Numbered from the stretch's first letter, positions 6,311 through 14,719 are shown. The stretch is DNA of 15,949 nucleotides from Balneolales bacterium (GCA_030830725.1 JAURMN010000147.1:1-15949); one strand, 5' to 3'. Translations and numbers: made by a program. Notes: generated by a model not told the origin, from the sequence alone.

Positions 6311-7870
6311 TTAATTTGAATGATCTAGTTTGTCTATCGCCATCTCCGCAAGACGTCTTCCGGCATCACGAATCGGAATACTCACCGCAGATGCCCCTAC
6401 TTTTTCTAACGATTCACGTTCATCCGGACGCATAGTAATGGCAATAATCGATCCTGCATACCCAATCTCTCGCATCATGCGAGTGGCATTTGTTTTGGAT
6501 TGTTTATTTCCCATGGCAATAAGAACAGCTTTAATCGGGTTTAGGTCGAGATTCTGCCACATATCGATATCCTGAATATCTCCATAGACAATTTTACGAC
6601 CCATCTCACGATTTCGTTCAATCCGTTCTGGGTCAATATCCATCCCCACCACACGTAGACCATTCTCTTTTAGTTCATTGTAAGCCTCACACCCGGCACT
6701 CCCCATTCCCACCACAAGATATTCGGCATTTCCAAGTGAAATGATCTGCCGATCTGGATGACGAACGTCCAGCTGAAAACGGCTAAGGGTTCCTTCGAGT
6801 GCATTCCAAAAATTATCTTCCCAGCGGGCTAGGGTCGCATTAATGGCATAAGAAATCACAATAATGAGCGCCATTGTGACGATTAAATCTTCGGGTATAT
6901 ATCCATTTCGAGCGGCAACGGTACCTGCGATAAGCATAAATTCGCTATAAGACATTAACGAGGCCCCCGCGATGAAAGCGGTCCTTGAACGCAGTCGGAA
7001 GAGAACAAACAGGAGGAAAAATAGTGCAGCTTTAGCAAACATTAGTACGATCATCAATGCGATGAATCCCCCACTGTTTCCATCCGGCAGACCCTCAAGG
7101 CCAATTTCGAGAAAGAACCCTACCAGGAAAAACTCTTTGATGCTCCAAAGCTTTTGATCGAGTTGATCCGCTTTGTCATTCCCGGCCAAAATCATTCCTG
7201 CTGCAATAGCCCCGAGCTCTTCAGACAAGCCAAGCCAAGAGAAAAGAGCCGCTCCGCCTAAAGCCAATACCAAACCATATAGTAGCGCTAATTCGTCCTC
7301 TTTCAGGAATCGGAATACCCATAAAAGGAGTGGGCGCAGCAAGGGTAGAAGAAGAATCCCGACAGAATAAACAGAAGGAGAAGAGCCAGATGTGTAGGCT
7401 AAAATGGCAATCGCGACCAAGTCTTGGACAATCAGAATCCCGATCGCCGTTCGACCGTGAAGCGCACCGATTTCGCCTCGAGCATCCAATGTTTTTGCTG
7501 TGAGAATGGTGCTGGAAAACCCAAAAAGTAGTGCGATGAGAAGGGCAGACTCCTTGGTGAGGCCGAACCAGCCAAGGTGGGTCAAACCAATTAAAAGTCC
7601 CCAAATGGCTGCTGAAAAAATCAATAAATGGGTGATTCCAACCGCCAAAACTTCCAATCGAAGAATATCTCGAATCCGAATATGGAGTCCGACGGAAAAA
7701 AGAAGAAAGATCACGCCATAGTGCGCAATCTGATGAAGCATATCTCCAGCTTCATATCCGGTAGCGGCAAGAATCAAACCTGCAGAAAGGTATCCGATCA
7801 GCGGAGGAAGTTGAACTCTTGAAAAAAGAATTCCCAGCAAAAAGGCGGCTCCAACCCAGAGAATATCCAT
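6311..7870 (-). CDS. CPA2-family cation/proton antiporter with a C-terminal RCK (TrkA-N) domain, KefB/KefC-like
   Basis: The 519-residue inner-membrane protein has about 12 hydrophobic segments from residue 1 to 348, followed by a cytosolic NAD-binding domain. Family marks in the membrane part are PPLIGYLSAG (22-31), FGFSSTILTAKTL (117-128), the IVQDLVAI stretch with Gln149-Asp150 (the ion-binding helix of Kef-type exchangers), GAIAAGMILAG (220-230) and SEF at 309-311. The RCK domain starts near 384 with VVGMGSAG (Rossmann Gly388, Gly390, Gly393) and GMDIDPERIERN, where the acidic residue at the end of strand 2 points to NAD(H). The C-terminal TrkA-C domain is absent. Such proteins exchange K+ (or Na+) for H+, and in E. 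coli they are gated by glutathione adducts. It lies 28 bp downstream of the esterase gene and 12 bp upstream of the 118-residue gene, which suggests an operon. The transported ion cannot be told from sequence. Confidence 0.87.
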   Translation of the reverse strand: MDILWVGAAFLLGILFSRVQLPPLIGYLSAGLILAATGYEAGDMLHQIAHYGVIFLLFSVGLHIRIRDILRLEVLAVGITHLLIFSAAIWGLLIGLTHLGWFGLTKESALLIALLFGFSSTILTAKTLDARGEIGALHGRTAIGILIVQDLVAIAILAYTSGSSPSVYSVGILLLPLLRPLLLWVFRFLKEDELALLYGLVLALGGAALFSWLGLSEELGAIAAGMILAGNDKADQLDQKLWSIKEFFLVGFFLEIGLEGLPDGNSGGFIALMIVLMFAKAALFFLLFVLFRLRSRTAFIAGASLMSYSEFMLIAGTVAARNGYIPEDLIVTMALIIVISYAINATLARWEDNFWNALEGTLSRFQLDVRHPDRQIISLGNAEYLVVGMGSAGCEAYNELKENGLRVVGMDIDPERIERNREMGRKIVYGDIQDIDMWQNLDLNPIKAVLIAMGNKQSKTNATRMMREIGYAGSIIAITMRPDERESLEKVGASAVSIPIRDAGRRLAEMAIDKLDHSN

Positions 7871-7898
7871 TCAAATGTCATTAGAAAACCAAACGCAC

Positions 7899-8603
7899 TT
7901 ATGAAAAAATACGCGAAATCAGTTGACGAGCGGCGGAGAGTTCGTCCCCGTTAATGGTATGTCCCATCCCGGGATAAATTCGACAATCCACCTCACATCC
8001 CATCAAGATAAAGATTTCCTCTGTCTCTTTGACGCGGGAAAGGGGGATATGGGGATCACGATCACTACATCCTAAAAAAACAGCGGTTCGATGCGTTGAA
8101 ACGGGTCTTAATTCGTCTGTAGAGCTGCTGTTTGGTGAAGATGTACCATCTGCTGAAGAGGTATAGGAGGACAACGTCTCCCCAATCACTCCACCACTAA
8201 AGGCGAGAAGCCCACCAGGAGGTTGAACGCTTGAAGCTGTGTACTCAGATGCCAAACAGGCTCCCTGAGAAAAGCCTCCAATCAAGATATGCTTAGCCGG
8301 AAGATGGAGAAGTAACTCCTGCATCAGTTGATCTACTTTCTTTAGGGCAGAATCTAATCCGGGTTGATTTGCCTCGCGAGGGGCCAGAAATGAGTAAGGA
8401 TACCAACTCATATCAGCAGCTTGAGGAGCAACAATATGTGTGGAATCCGGAAGACCCAGGTGATCCGCTAAGGGTAAAATGCTCTCAGCAGTGGCGCCGC
8501 GGCCATGAAGTAAAATCAAAGCGTGAGTTGCCCGCTCAAGCGGACTCCCGCTTCGAAGTTCGGGGATCGCACCGTGTGGATCGGGATCAGAATGAAGGTT
8601 CAC
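7899..8603 (-). CDS. mhqD: Phospholipase/carboxylesterase-family alpha/beta hydrolase, MhqD-like
   Basis: The 234-residue protein has the alpha/beta-hydrolase fold of the carboxylesterase/phospholipase group. LILLHGRGA (29-37) supplies the oxyanion strand. GGFSQG holds the nucleophile Ser112. CSDRDPHIP carries Asp183 and GMGH carries His215, completing the triad. The usual MhqD-like WYPY segment is at 67-70. A Ser/Thr-rich stretch at about 145-170 (SSYTSSADGTSSPNSSSTDE) sits between the strand after the nucleophile elbow and the one before the acid, and looks like a family-atypical loop insertion. The start is GTG at 8603, and its overlap (GTGA) with the stop of the dioxygenase gene implies translational coupling. 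In Bacillus, MhqD and the MhqO dioxygenase belong to the quinone-responsive MhqR regulon. That is known for the family; involvement here is inferred from the pairing. Confidence 0.8.
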   Translation of the reverse strand: MNLHSDPDPHGAIPELRSGSPLERATHALILLHGRGATAESILPLADHLGLPDSTHIVAPQAADMSWYPYSFLAPREANQPGLDSALKKVDQLMQELLLHLPAKHILIGGFSQGACLASEYTASSVQPPGGLLAFSGGVIGETLSSYTSSADGTSSPNSSSTDELRPVSTHRTAVFLGCSDRDPHIPLSRVKETEEIFILMGCEVDCRIYPGMGHTINGDELSAARQLISRIFS

Positions 8604-9544
8604 AGTTCAGGAAGAGATTCTTTAATTCTTGATCGATGGGGTTCGTACCAAGGGGGGAGTTTTAAATCAGACCCGAGCTTCTCGAGGGGTTCATCCGCTG
8701 TAAAACCGGGCTCATCTGTGGCAATTTCGAATAAAACCCCACCTTTTTCGCGAAAGTAAATCGATCTAAAATAGAAACGCTCTTGAGCAATCGTGGGCTG
8801 GTACCCCATCTCGATCAATTTTATCCGCCACTTTTCTTCCATTTCAGAGTTTGGAACTCGAAAGGCAATGTGATGGATAGATCCTTTTCCAAATCGACCG
8901 GCACCTGATCGAGCCTGCACTAAATCAATATAACGACCCAGCATAGAGTCAGGTTCCGAAGAGTATCGGGTAATGTTCCCTTCGCTACCCTCAAGTTTCC
9001 ACCCAAACTCCTCTAGGAGTTCAGCGGTTTTCCGAATATCTGGCACATCTAATGTTGCCCCAAAAAACCCACGGATGGAGTGCTCATCTGCCACATCGCC
9101 GGACGCGTGATTTGCAATTTCATTCACCGCTTTGTCTTCGATGAGTAGAATCCGAAGCTGATCAGGATCGTGAAATCCCAGAGTAGGCATGCCATAAAGG
9201 GAGCCTTCGTGAACATTGGTGACGCCTTTTGACTTCAAATAATCCCGCCAATATGGCAAAGAGCCTTCTGGAATAGCATATTGAGTGTCGATCGTCTCTC
9301 CAGTTTTTGGCTTGCCCTGCACGACATGATTCCAAGGGAAAAATGTTATGGCACTCCCGGGCGAAGCCTCATAATTCCCGTAGTAAAGGTGGTATGTGAA
9401 AGGATCGTCGAAATTGACGGTCTTCTTAATAAATCGGAGCCCAAGCACACCCGTGTAGAAATCGTAATTCTGCTTGGCAGGACCCGAGATCGCGGTGATG
9501 TGATGAATTCCGTGAATTTGATTTTTTTTCTCTTGCAAGGCCAT
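8600..9544 (-). CDS. mhqO: Ring-cleaving dioxygenase of the VOC superfamily, MhqO-like
   Basis: The 314-residue protein has two vicinal-oxygen-chelate modules. The first begins IHGIHHITAISGPAKQNYDF (10-29). The second begins GSIHHIAFRV (221-230). Candidate metal ligands are His14 or His15, His224 or His225, and Glu273 in GVLFEIATDEPGF, matching the His-His-Glu pattern of extradiol-type dioxygenases. The stretch FYTGVLGLRFIKKTVNFDDP (29-48) and the C-terminal PPWYEPHR are typical of the MhqO/LinE-like group, which cleaves hydroquinone or related rings. The length is normal. The protein is cytoplasmic and probably uses Fe(II). ATG start, no Shine-Dalgarno. The stop overlaps the esterase start by 4 nt. 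The 132 bp upstream contain several inverted repeats and may hold the promoter and operator of the downstream operon. Confidence 0.85.
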   Translation of the reverse strand: MALQEKKNQIHGIHHITAISGPAKQNYDFYTGVLGLRFIKKTVNFDDPFTYHLYYGNYEASPGSAITFFPWNHVVQGKPKTGETIDTQYAIPEGSLPYWRDYLKSKGVTNVHEGSLYGMPTLGFHDPDQLRILLIEDKAVNEIANHASGDVADEHSIRGFFGATLDVPDIRKTAELLEEFGWKLEGSEGNITRYSSEPDSMLGRYIDLVQARSGAGRFGKGSIHHIAFRVPNSEMEEKWRIKLIEMGYQPTIAQERFYFRSIYFREKGGVLFEIATDEPGFTADEPLEKLGSDLKLPPWYEPHRSRIKESLPEL

Positions 9545-9581
9545 ACTGACGTTGTAAATCTTAGTCTACGGCCATCAACAC

Positions 9582-9628
9582 TTAGGAGGATGAATTCATT
9601 CACTCCTTTAAGAAAATAATTCTCCTAA
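9582..9628 (-). promoter_or_regulatory. Nested inverted repeats upstream of the mhqO-like operon, candidate operator
   Basis: TTAGGAG at 9582-9588 has its exact reverse complement CTCCTAA at 9622-9628. Between them are CTCCT at 9603-9607, which can also pair with AGGAG at 9584-9588, and the perfect palindrome ATGAATTCAT at 9590-9599. The element lies 38 bp before the mhqO-like start and about 50 bp after the penicillin acylase stop. It could be a regulator-binding site or an attenuator-like hairpin set. No confident -35/-10 pair was found, and no regulator gene is adjacent. Confidence 0.3.
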
Positions 9629-9676
9629 AATAGATCTGGTAAAATCTGAAATAATAGTGTTTTATCGACCCTTACG

Positions 9677-12157
9677 TCAACGAGTAACGGGCGGGGTTAA
9701 TCTTATATAAGACCAGCCCCCCTCGAGAGAAGAATTTTCAAGAGAAGGAGGATTTTCAAGCAGCTCGAGCCGATAATATTCTCCTTGTTCCCATGCTTTC
9801 ACAAATTGATCGTAGCCTGGAGAGCCAGGGTTTCCGGATTGACCGCCTGGATAGACCCCATAGGCAACAGGCCTTTCGCCACCTAACTCTACCACCATTC
9901 TCCATGACGGACCATTTCGGCCGTTGATGGCGTTAAGCGATTGATCCCCGCCATTTGTGAACAAAGATGTGACACCCAATCCGGCAATATCGGCGATGTG
10001 TGGAATTCGTACGTTGCTGGTCACACCCCAAACCCATTCGGAGAGGTCTGACCCATAATCCTCTGTGAGTTCAGCAAGAGTCTCACGGAAACTGCTCAAG
10101 ACCAAATCTGCGAGGGTTTCAGTGCGGTCGGGGGTCTCTACGTTGTCATAAAATGGGGAATTAGGCTCATCCTGCAGCATTTGTGCCGTTAAATCTCGTT
10201 TAGGCCAACGCATTGGAATTCCGGCTGCTTCATATTCATCCTGCCAAACGGCATCGTCGATCTTATCCCACAGAACATTAAAAAGAGAGGGTGCGATTTG
10301 GGTGGCTTCGTTTACATAATCCCATGCGCGAAGGATTTCGAAAGCCTCTTTTTCGCGGTCCGTGAATTCGCCTGATAAACGCTCCAATTGTTGCAATATC
10401 ACCGGCATGCTCACGGTTGCCAAGTAATTATAGGAATCCAACTGAAAGGCCTTCATCTTATCCAGTGTCATCTGATCATCATCACGAAGCAGATCGTTAA
10501 TGCGAAGACCTCTTTCAAAGGGCGCAAAACGATCGCCTAAATAATAGGGATAGGACTTAGCCGTCACGAATTGATTCGCGGAACTCACAAATCCACGCTC
10601 TGGATTGATTTGACGAGGGTTATGATCGTATGGGACCCATCCATTCCACTCGTAGGAAGCACTCGATCCATCTCCGATCACCGCTCCCTGCCCCTCCCAT
10701 TTTAAAGGAAATGACCCGGATACCAACATTCCAATATTACCATCTCCATCAATCACGGCAAAATTTTGTGCCGGCGCGCGAAACCCTTCAAGTGCGTCAA
10801 CGGCATCCTGAATGGTTTTTCCTCGATTTAAATTGTAATACACGTCAGATTCATTGGATGTATAATGACCAATCCAACGCATCGCTAAGCCCTTCATGGC
10901 CTGGCCCGTTTCACTTGGTGCAAACCCATCATCATAGACCATGGGTCCATGGTGAGTGTATCGAATGGTATCGGAAAACACAGAACCGTCTTTGAGCTTG
11001 ATCTCTTCGATTCGTGTAGTCGTCTCTCTCCATTCCCCTTCGAAGAGATACTCTTGACGGGAATCGTCACGATATTGGATTTCATACCAGTCTAAGACAT
11101 CCGCGCCTGTATTGGTATTGACCCAGGCCAACGACTCGGTGAACCCCATTATAATGGATGGAGATCCGGGAAGCGTCACACCATAGACATTTACACCAGG
11201 CGCGTGAAGTTGCATCTCATACCAAATCGATGGCATACTCAAATTCAAATGAGGGTCTCCGGCAAGCAGAGGACGACCGTTTACTGTACGATCGGGTGAA
11301 ATGGCCCAGTTGTTAGATCCGATTCCCGGGTCAACAGTGTAGGGTTCAATATGCTGTGTGATGGAGGGAGTAAAAGGGGCTGACGGCCTGGTCGGAGTGC
11401 GCGCATTAAAATTCCATTTATGATCAGGCGAAATAATTGGATCCATCCACTCGCTACGACCGGCCAGATACCGATCAACAAACTCTTCCCCAAAATGGGC
11501 CGCGGCATTTGCTGTGGTCAAATCACTGCTTCCTCCGGCTAAGGTTCGCGTCATATATTTCAAAAAGATCGCTGTGTAGAGGGGTTTCCATTCACGCGGG
11601 GAGACACCTAACAGCTTGTACTCAACAGGATAATCTTCCTCTGAAAGTTGATTGATCCAGGCATTGATCCCATCGCTATAAGCTTGTAAAAGGGCATATG
11701 TATCAGAATTTTGCATTCCCTCTAACGCTTTTTCTGCCCCATATACCATGCCAATCCGGCGCATATTGCGATCATAGTTCAACATTCGATCTCCCAGCCA
11801 CTCTGAAAGAGCGCCTTCGGCACCTCGAACGGTTACCTCCAGCTGAAAAAGACGATCACGAGCAGTGATAAAGCCCTGTGCGTAGTAAAGATCATGATCA
11901 TTTTGCGCAAAAATATGAGGGACGCCGCGCTCATTGTAATAGACATCCACGGGTTCTTGAAGCCCCTCGATTTCTAGATTGATGGCGGATGTGAGTCCTT
12001 TTTCTGCAGAGGAGAGAATACCCGTTACAGGATGCAAAAGGGATCCTAGAGGAGGAAGAGTTCCCAGGGGAATAGAAAATAGGAATACGAGCCCGGTCAG
12101 AGCGAAAAGAGTTCCGAAAAAGGGGAGCTTTCCAGGATTTTGATTTGATTTTGGCAT
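9677..12157 (-). CDS. Penicillin acylase family protein (Ntn-hydrolase, possibly an acyl-homoserine-lactone or aculeacin-type acylase)
   Basis: This 826-residue precursor is a secreted or membrane-anchored amidase. A hydrophobic segment at about residues 11-30 (FFGTLFALTGLVFLFSIPLG) is a signal peptide or anchor. The A-chain region shows VYYNERGVPHIFAQNDHDLY (72-91), GFITARDRLFQLE (95-107) and RGAEGALSEWLG (111-122), the standard order for the family. Autoproteolysis would occur before Ser281 in GIGSNNWAIS, which becomes the N-terminal nucleophile of the B chain. GRPLLAGDPHLNLSMPSIWYE and GFTESLAWVNTN follow. HHGPMV and the FVSSANQ segment are also present further on. Enzymes of this family hydrolyse beta-lactam side chains, N-acyl-homoserine lactones or acylated peptides, and the substrate cannot be decided here. 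The length is normal. The gene is preceded by 52 bp after the arginine-deiminase-like gene. ATG start. Confidence 0.88.
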   Translation of the reverse strand: MPKSNQNPGKLPFFGTLFALTGLVFLFSIPLGTLPPLGSLLHPVTGILSSAEKGLTSAINLEIEGLQEPVDVYYNERGVPHIFAQNDHDLYYAQGFITARDRLFQLEVTVRGAEGALSEWLGDRMLNYDRNMRRIGMVYGAEKALEGMQNSDTYALLQAYSDGINAWINQLSEEDYPVEYKLLGVSPREWKPLYTAIFLKYMTRTLAGGSSDLTTANAAAHFGEEFVDRYLAGRSEWMDPIISPDHKWNFNARTPTRPSAPFTPSITQHIEPYTVDPGIGSNNWAISPDRTVNGRPLLAGDPHLNLSMPSIWYEMQLHAPGVNVYGVTLPGSPSIIMGFTESLAWVNTNTGADVLDWYEIQYRDDSRQEYLFEGEWRETTTRIEEIKLKDGSVFSDTIRYTHHGPMVYDDGFAPSETGQAMKGLAMRWIGHYTSNESDVYYNLNRGKTIQDAVDALEGFRAPAQNFAVIDGDGNIGMLVSGSFPLKWEGQGAVIGDGSSASYEWNGWVPYDHNPRQINPERGFVSSANQFVTAKSYPYYLGDRFAPFERGLRINDLLRDDDQMTLDKMKAFQLDSYNYLATVSMPVILQQLERLSGEFTDREKEAFEILRAWDYVNEATQIAPSLFNVLWDKIDDAVWQDEYEAAGIPMRWPKRDLTAQMLQDEPNSPFYDNVETPDRTETLADLVLSSFRETLAELTEDYGSDLSEWVWGVTSNVRIPHIADIAGLGVTSLFTNGGDQSLNAINGRNGPSWRMVVELGGERPVAYGVYPGGQSGNPGSPGYDQFVKAWEQGEYYRLELLENPPSLENSSLEGGWSYIRLTPPVTR

Positions 12158-12194
12158 TCGAAACGGATTAAAAATCGGCTCAAAATAACGACTT

Positions 12195-12209
12195 GCTATT
12201 ATAAATAGC
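12195..12209 (-). other. Short hairpin immediately after the arginine-deiminase-like stop codon
   Basis: GCTATT and AATAGC form a 6-bp inverted repeat around a 3-nt loop, starting directly after the TGA (complement of 12210-12212). Read on the - strand it also contains TATAAT, so it could instead be part of a -10 element for the penicillin acylase gene. No matching -35 was seen and no T-run follows, so neither reading is firm. Confidence 0.25.
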
Positions 12210-13112
12210 TCACCACAACATCATTTTCATACAGAAAACGGAGCCGCCACTTCGCATATACTCCAATGTACTGAATTCACGCACATCAAACTCGTGATCA
12301 CGCATCTTCTGATTCGCATCTGTGCAGCCCTCTTGAATAAAGACATGTTTTCCATCCGGACAGCAGGCGTTCACGGCAAATCGCTTTGCCGCCTCATAAG
12401 AGTTAGCCTCAATAACATGAGGAAAAACCGCAGAGATTAAGTCTAACCCATCTTGAGTAAAGGCCCCGGGATAAATCAATACATGCTCATCATCTAAAAT
12501 GCTCATGCAGGTGTCCAGATGATAAAACTCGGGAGATGTGAGCTCTAATGCGATAATATCGGTCTGGGTAAGTTCACTGATCTGGGAGTAGATCTCGAGG
12601 GAGGTACGGTATCCATAACCACCCCAAATCAATCGTTTACCGTAATGCCACAACGCATCTCCCATCCCTTCGAAATAGGACATCTCAGGATTTGAGGAGA
12701 CCTCGTTTAGTTGGTGAATGTGATAACCTTGTCCTGCATACCAGTTGCGAATATACTCTACTTCGCCACGACGTTGAGGATGTGCCATTCGGCTCATGAT
12801 CACATTTCGAGTGCCATTTCTGTCCAAGTAAGGAAAGCTTTGATTGGCACAGAATACTATATCGGGATATCCTTCTGCTCCTTCAAGTATGGGCACATCG
12901 AGCCCAATTTCGCGATAGGCGTTTTCCAGCGCCTCCCACTCCTTCATGGCCTGATCTTTATCTACCTGACCAATGTTTCCTTCCATGTGGGGATTGATCA
13001 CATACTCGATGTCGAAATAAGTAGGTCGAACCATCAAAACCCTGCCGGGAGTTTGCATGGGTTCGAGTTCATCAAGTTTAAAATTTAGTTCCGAACGATG
13101 TTGAATAATCAT
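12210..13112 (-). CDS. Arginine deiminase-fold (amidinotransferase/dimethylargininase-like) hydrolase
   Basis: From the ATG at 13112 this is a 300-residue guanidino-group-modifying enzyme. A TTG 15 bp further upstream is in frame, but the ATG is preferred. Visible features are MVRPTYFDIEYVINPHM near the N-terminus (residues 27-43), PDIVFCANQ with Asp84 and Asn90 (the substrate-binding Asp strand), FEGMGDAL with Glu148 and Asp152, and FYHLDTCMSIL with the catalytic His198. The C-terminal GGSVFCMKM carries the nucleophile Cys294. This is the Cys-His-Asp/Glu layout of the arginine deiminase / dimethylarginine dimethylaminohydrolase / amidinotransferase superfamily. Arginine, dimethylarginine or ornithine-type substrates are possible; no arginine pathway gene lies next to it. 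The protein has no signal peptide and is presumably cytoplasmic. It lies divergent to crcB with about 170 bp between the two ATGs. Confidence 0.82.
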   Translation of the reverse strand: MIIQHRSELNFKLDELEPMQTPGRVLMVRPTYFDIEYVINPHMEGNIGQVDKDQAMKEWEALENAYREIGLDVPILEGAEGYPDIVFCANQSFPYLDRNGTRNVIMSRMAHPQRRGEVEYIRNWYAGQGYHIHQLNEVSSNPEMSYFEGMGDALWHYGKRLIWGGYGYRTSLEIYSQISELTQTDIIALELTSPEFYHLDTCMSILDDEHVLIYPGAFTQDGLDLISAVFPHVIEANSYEAAKRFAVNACCPDGKHVFIQEGCTDANQKMRDHEFDVREFSTLEYMRSGGSVFCMKMMLW

Positions 13113-13246
13113 AAAGTCTTTACCCAATTAAGCCCCAATTCTATCCAAATAAAACCCCAAAACAACTTCAGTGAACTTAAACTCGAAAGAGCATATTACC
13201 ACAAAAAATCGTAAATAGAGCGAACGGTTTACTCTGTTTAATCTGA

Positions 13247-13261
13247 ATCACATCACATCAC
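13247..13261 (+). repeat. Three tandem copies of ATCAC upstream of crcB
   Basis: Three exact ATCAC pentamers lie 20 bp before the crcB ATG, in the divergent intergenic region. They could be a regulator-binding array or chance low complexity. I see no riboswitch-like fold around them. Confidence 0.3.
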
Positions 13262-13281
13262 CTAATTTCCATTCACTTTTG

Positions 13282-13698
13282 ATGTCAACTTTTTGGATTT
13301 CTCTCGGATTAGTGGCTTCAGGAGGTGCAATTGGCGCCTCACTGAGATATCTGGTTGCACTACTGATAAGGGGAGTTGACTTTCCACTTTCGACGTTGAT
13401 CGTGAATGTATTGGGCTCTTTTTTGATCGGTCTATTTGTGGGTTTGGTTCAGCATGAAACCGGCTTGGTTCATGACGAACATGTACCCTTTACATCAAAG
13501 CCGGGGTTTCGTCTCTTCTTTGTAACCGGACTTCTGGGTGGATTCACAACATTTTCGACCTTTTCACTCGAAACAATGGGTTTGCTTCAAGGAGGTGAGC
13601 CTGTAAAAGCTGCATTCAATATGATACTCTCGAACGGATTAGGGATCGCAGCCGCATTTATTGGATATGCCGTTGCTCTTACGATGAAGAGGGGATGA
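13282..13698 (+). CDS. crcB: Fluoride-specific ion channel/exporter CrcB (Fluc)
   Basis: This is a 138-residue four-helix membrane protein of the CrcB/Fluc family, which exports fluoride as an antiparallel dimer. Visible marks are the first helix with GLVASGGAIGASLRYLVALL, ending in Arg and Tyr; the second with LIVNVLGSFLIGLFVG, carrying the conserved Asn and Gly; and the third with TGLLGGFTTFSTFSLE, carrying the Gly-Phe-Thr-Thr-Phe-Ser-Thr-Phe motif where fluoride and the central Na+ bind. The fourth helix is GIAAAFIGYAVAL. The loop between helices 2 and 3 (QHETGLVHDEHVPFTSKPGF) is slightly longer than usual. A TTG codon lies directly before the ATG at 13282; the ATG is preferred. No fluoride riboswitch is apparent upstream. 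It is convergent with the short-chain dehydrogenase, 24 bp apart. Confidence 0.93.
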   Translation: MSTFWISLGLVASGGAIGASLRYLVALLIRGVDFPLSTLIVNVLGSFLIGLFVGLVQHETGLVHDEHVPFTSKPGFRLFFVTGLLGGFTTFSTFSLETMGLLQGGEPVKAAFNMILSNGLGIAAAFIGYAVALTMKRG

Positions 13699-13722
13699 GC
13701 GCGAAGTAGGAGACTAGACCCA

Positions 13723-14523
13723 CTACGTTACTTTGGTTCGCAGCAAAATCTTATGCAACAATCCCGGGAAGAATCGCTTCACATAGATCGCTGCAATTTC
13801 CTTTCCACCAATCGCGATTTCCTGTTTTCTGGCGGCCAACTTCGGGAGTAATTTTTCTGCAAAGACCTCTGTGCTCATGCCATTCACTTGTGCCTGATTC
13901 ATCTGCTTCAATGGGGTTCCATCCTCTGTTAGCGCATTCATTGTTAATTCCGTCGCTATAAACCCGGGGCAAACCAATGTTACATCGATGTTGTAAGGAT
14001 CTAATTCTACCCTGAGTGAATCAAACCATCCATGCAGGGCGTGCTTGGAGGCGGCATAGGCTGATCTCAGCTGAGTCCCGATTTTCCCAACCACACTTGT
14101 AATGACCACAATATGTCCCTTTTTTCGCTCCATCATAGAGGGAAGAACCGCTCGGGTAAGGGATATCACGCCAAAAAAATTAACGTCCATCACGCGACGA
14201 TCCACATCTCCTTTTGTAGCATGAGCTAAACTTCGACTGGTAATTCCACCGCTGTGAACCAACACATCAACAGGCCCAAAATAGGATGCAGCTTTTTTTG
14301 CTACGTCTGCATGCGTCTCTTCCTTGGAAAGATCGAGTGGGAGTATTTCCACCTCGGTAGTGAAGAATTCGCACTCGCGTTTAACGGTTTCGAGTTCTTC
14401 GATTCGCCGTGCTGAGAGAATCAACTTGGCTTTGTTGCGGGCAAATTCCAGGGCAATTCCTTTTCCGATTCCGGAGGAGGCGCCGACGACCCAAACGACT
14501 TTATCCTGAAAGGCAATAGACAT
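13723..14523 (-). CDS. Short-chain dehydrogenase/reductase (SDR), probably NADP-dependent
   Basis: The 266-residue protein is a classical Rossmann-fold SDR. The cofactor motif is GASSGIGKG (14-22). SARR at 37-40, with Arg39 and Arg40 after strand 2, suggests NADPH preference. The structural motif after strand 4 reads HSGG (90-93), where NNAG is usual, so its first residue is atypical. Asn115 in DVNFFG, Ser143 in ITSVVGK, Tyr156 and Lys160 in YAASKHAL complete the catalytic tetrad. PGFIATELT at 190-198 is the usual 'P-G-x-x-x-T' stretch. The C-terminal tail has KEIAAIYVKRFFPGLLHKIL, a basic amphipathic segment like those of membrane-associated SDRs such as the DHRS7/retinol-dehydrogenase-like group. 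The substrate is unknown. ATG start. It is divergent from htpX, with 196 bp between the starts and no promoter I can name with confidence. Confidence 0.87.
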   Translation of the reverse strand: MSIAFQDKVVWVVGASSGIGKGIALEFARNKAKLILSARRIEELETVKRECEFFTTEVEILPLDLSKEETHADVAKKAASYFGPVDVLVHSGGITSRSLAHATKGDVDRRVMDVNFFGVISLTRAVLPSMMERKKGHIVVITSVVGKIGTQLRSAYAASKHALHGWFDSLRVELDPYNIDVTLVCPGFIATELTMNALTEDGTPLKQMNQAQVNGMSTEVFAEKLLPKLAARKQEIAIGGKEIAAIYVKRFFPGLLHKILLRTKVT

Positions 14524-14719
14524 GTAGATGGTGTTTGATGAACCGGTTTGAAAATTCAGTTGATGGATTTCTTGTGCAGTTGCTGAAATGTAGCGAAGCG
14601 TTAGCCAATAATGCGAATTGAAATCCGTTATTTCTTCCTGATGAATAGAAAAAAGGGTAATTTTACGCTTGTAAGTAACTAAAGAAACTCAACTCTACTA
14701 TTTTTAAGTCTATCCAAAC

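Noticed and set aside
9582..9599. Five-codon leader peptide (ATG AAT TCA TCC TCC TAA) on the - strand before the dioxygenase
   Set aside because: The GGAG in front is only about 3 nt from the ATG and the peptide has no meaningful composition; it is more likely a by-product of the inverted repeats.
13128..13281. Fluoride riboswitch upstream of crcB
   Set aside because: I looked for the conserved GGxGATG start, the pseudoknot-forming segment and the CTGATG(A/G)CTCC end. None is present; only AT-rich sequence and ATCAC repeats were seen.
14524..14719. Promoters in the divergent gap between the SDR gene and htpX
   Set aside because: AT-rich stretches are present (for example TACTATTTTTAAG near 14697), but neither a sigma-70 pair nor a Bacteroidota-type -33/-7 pair had acceptable spacing.
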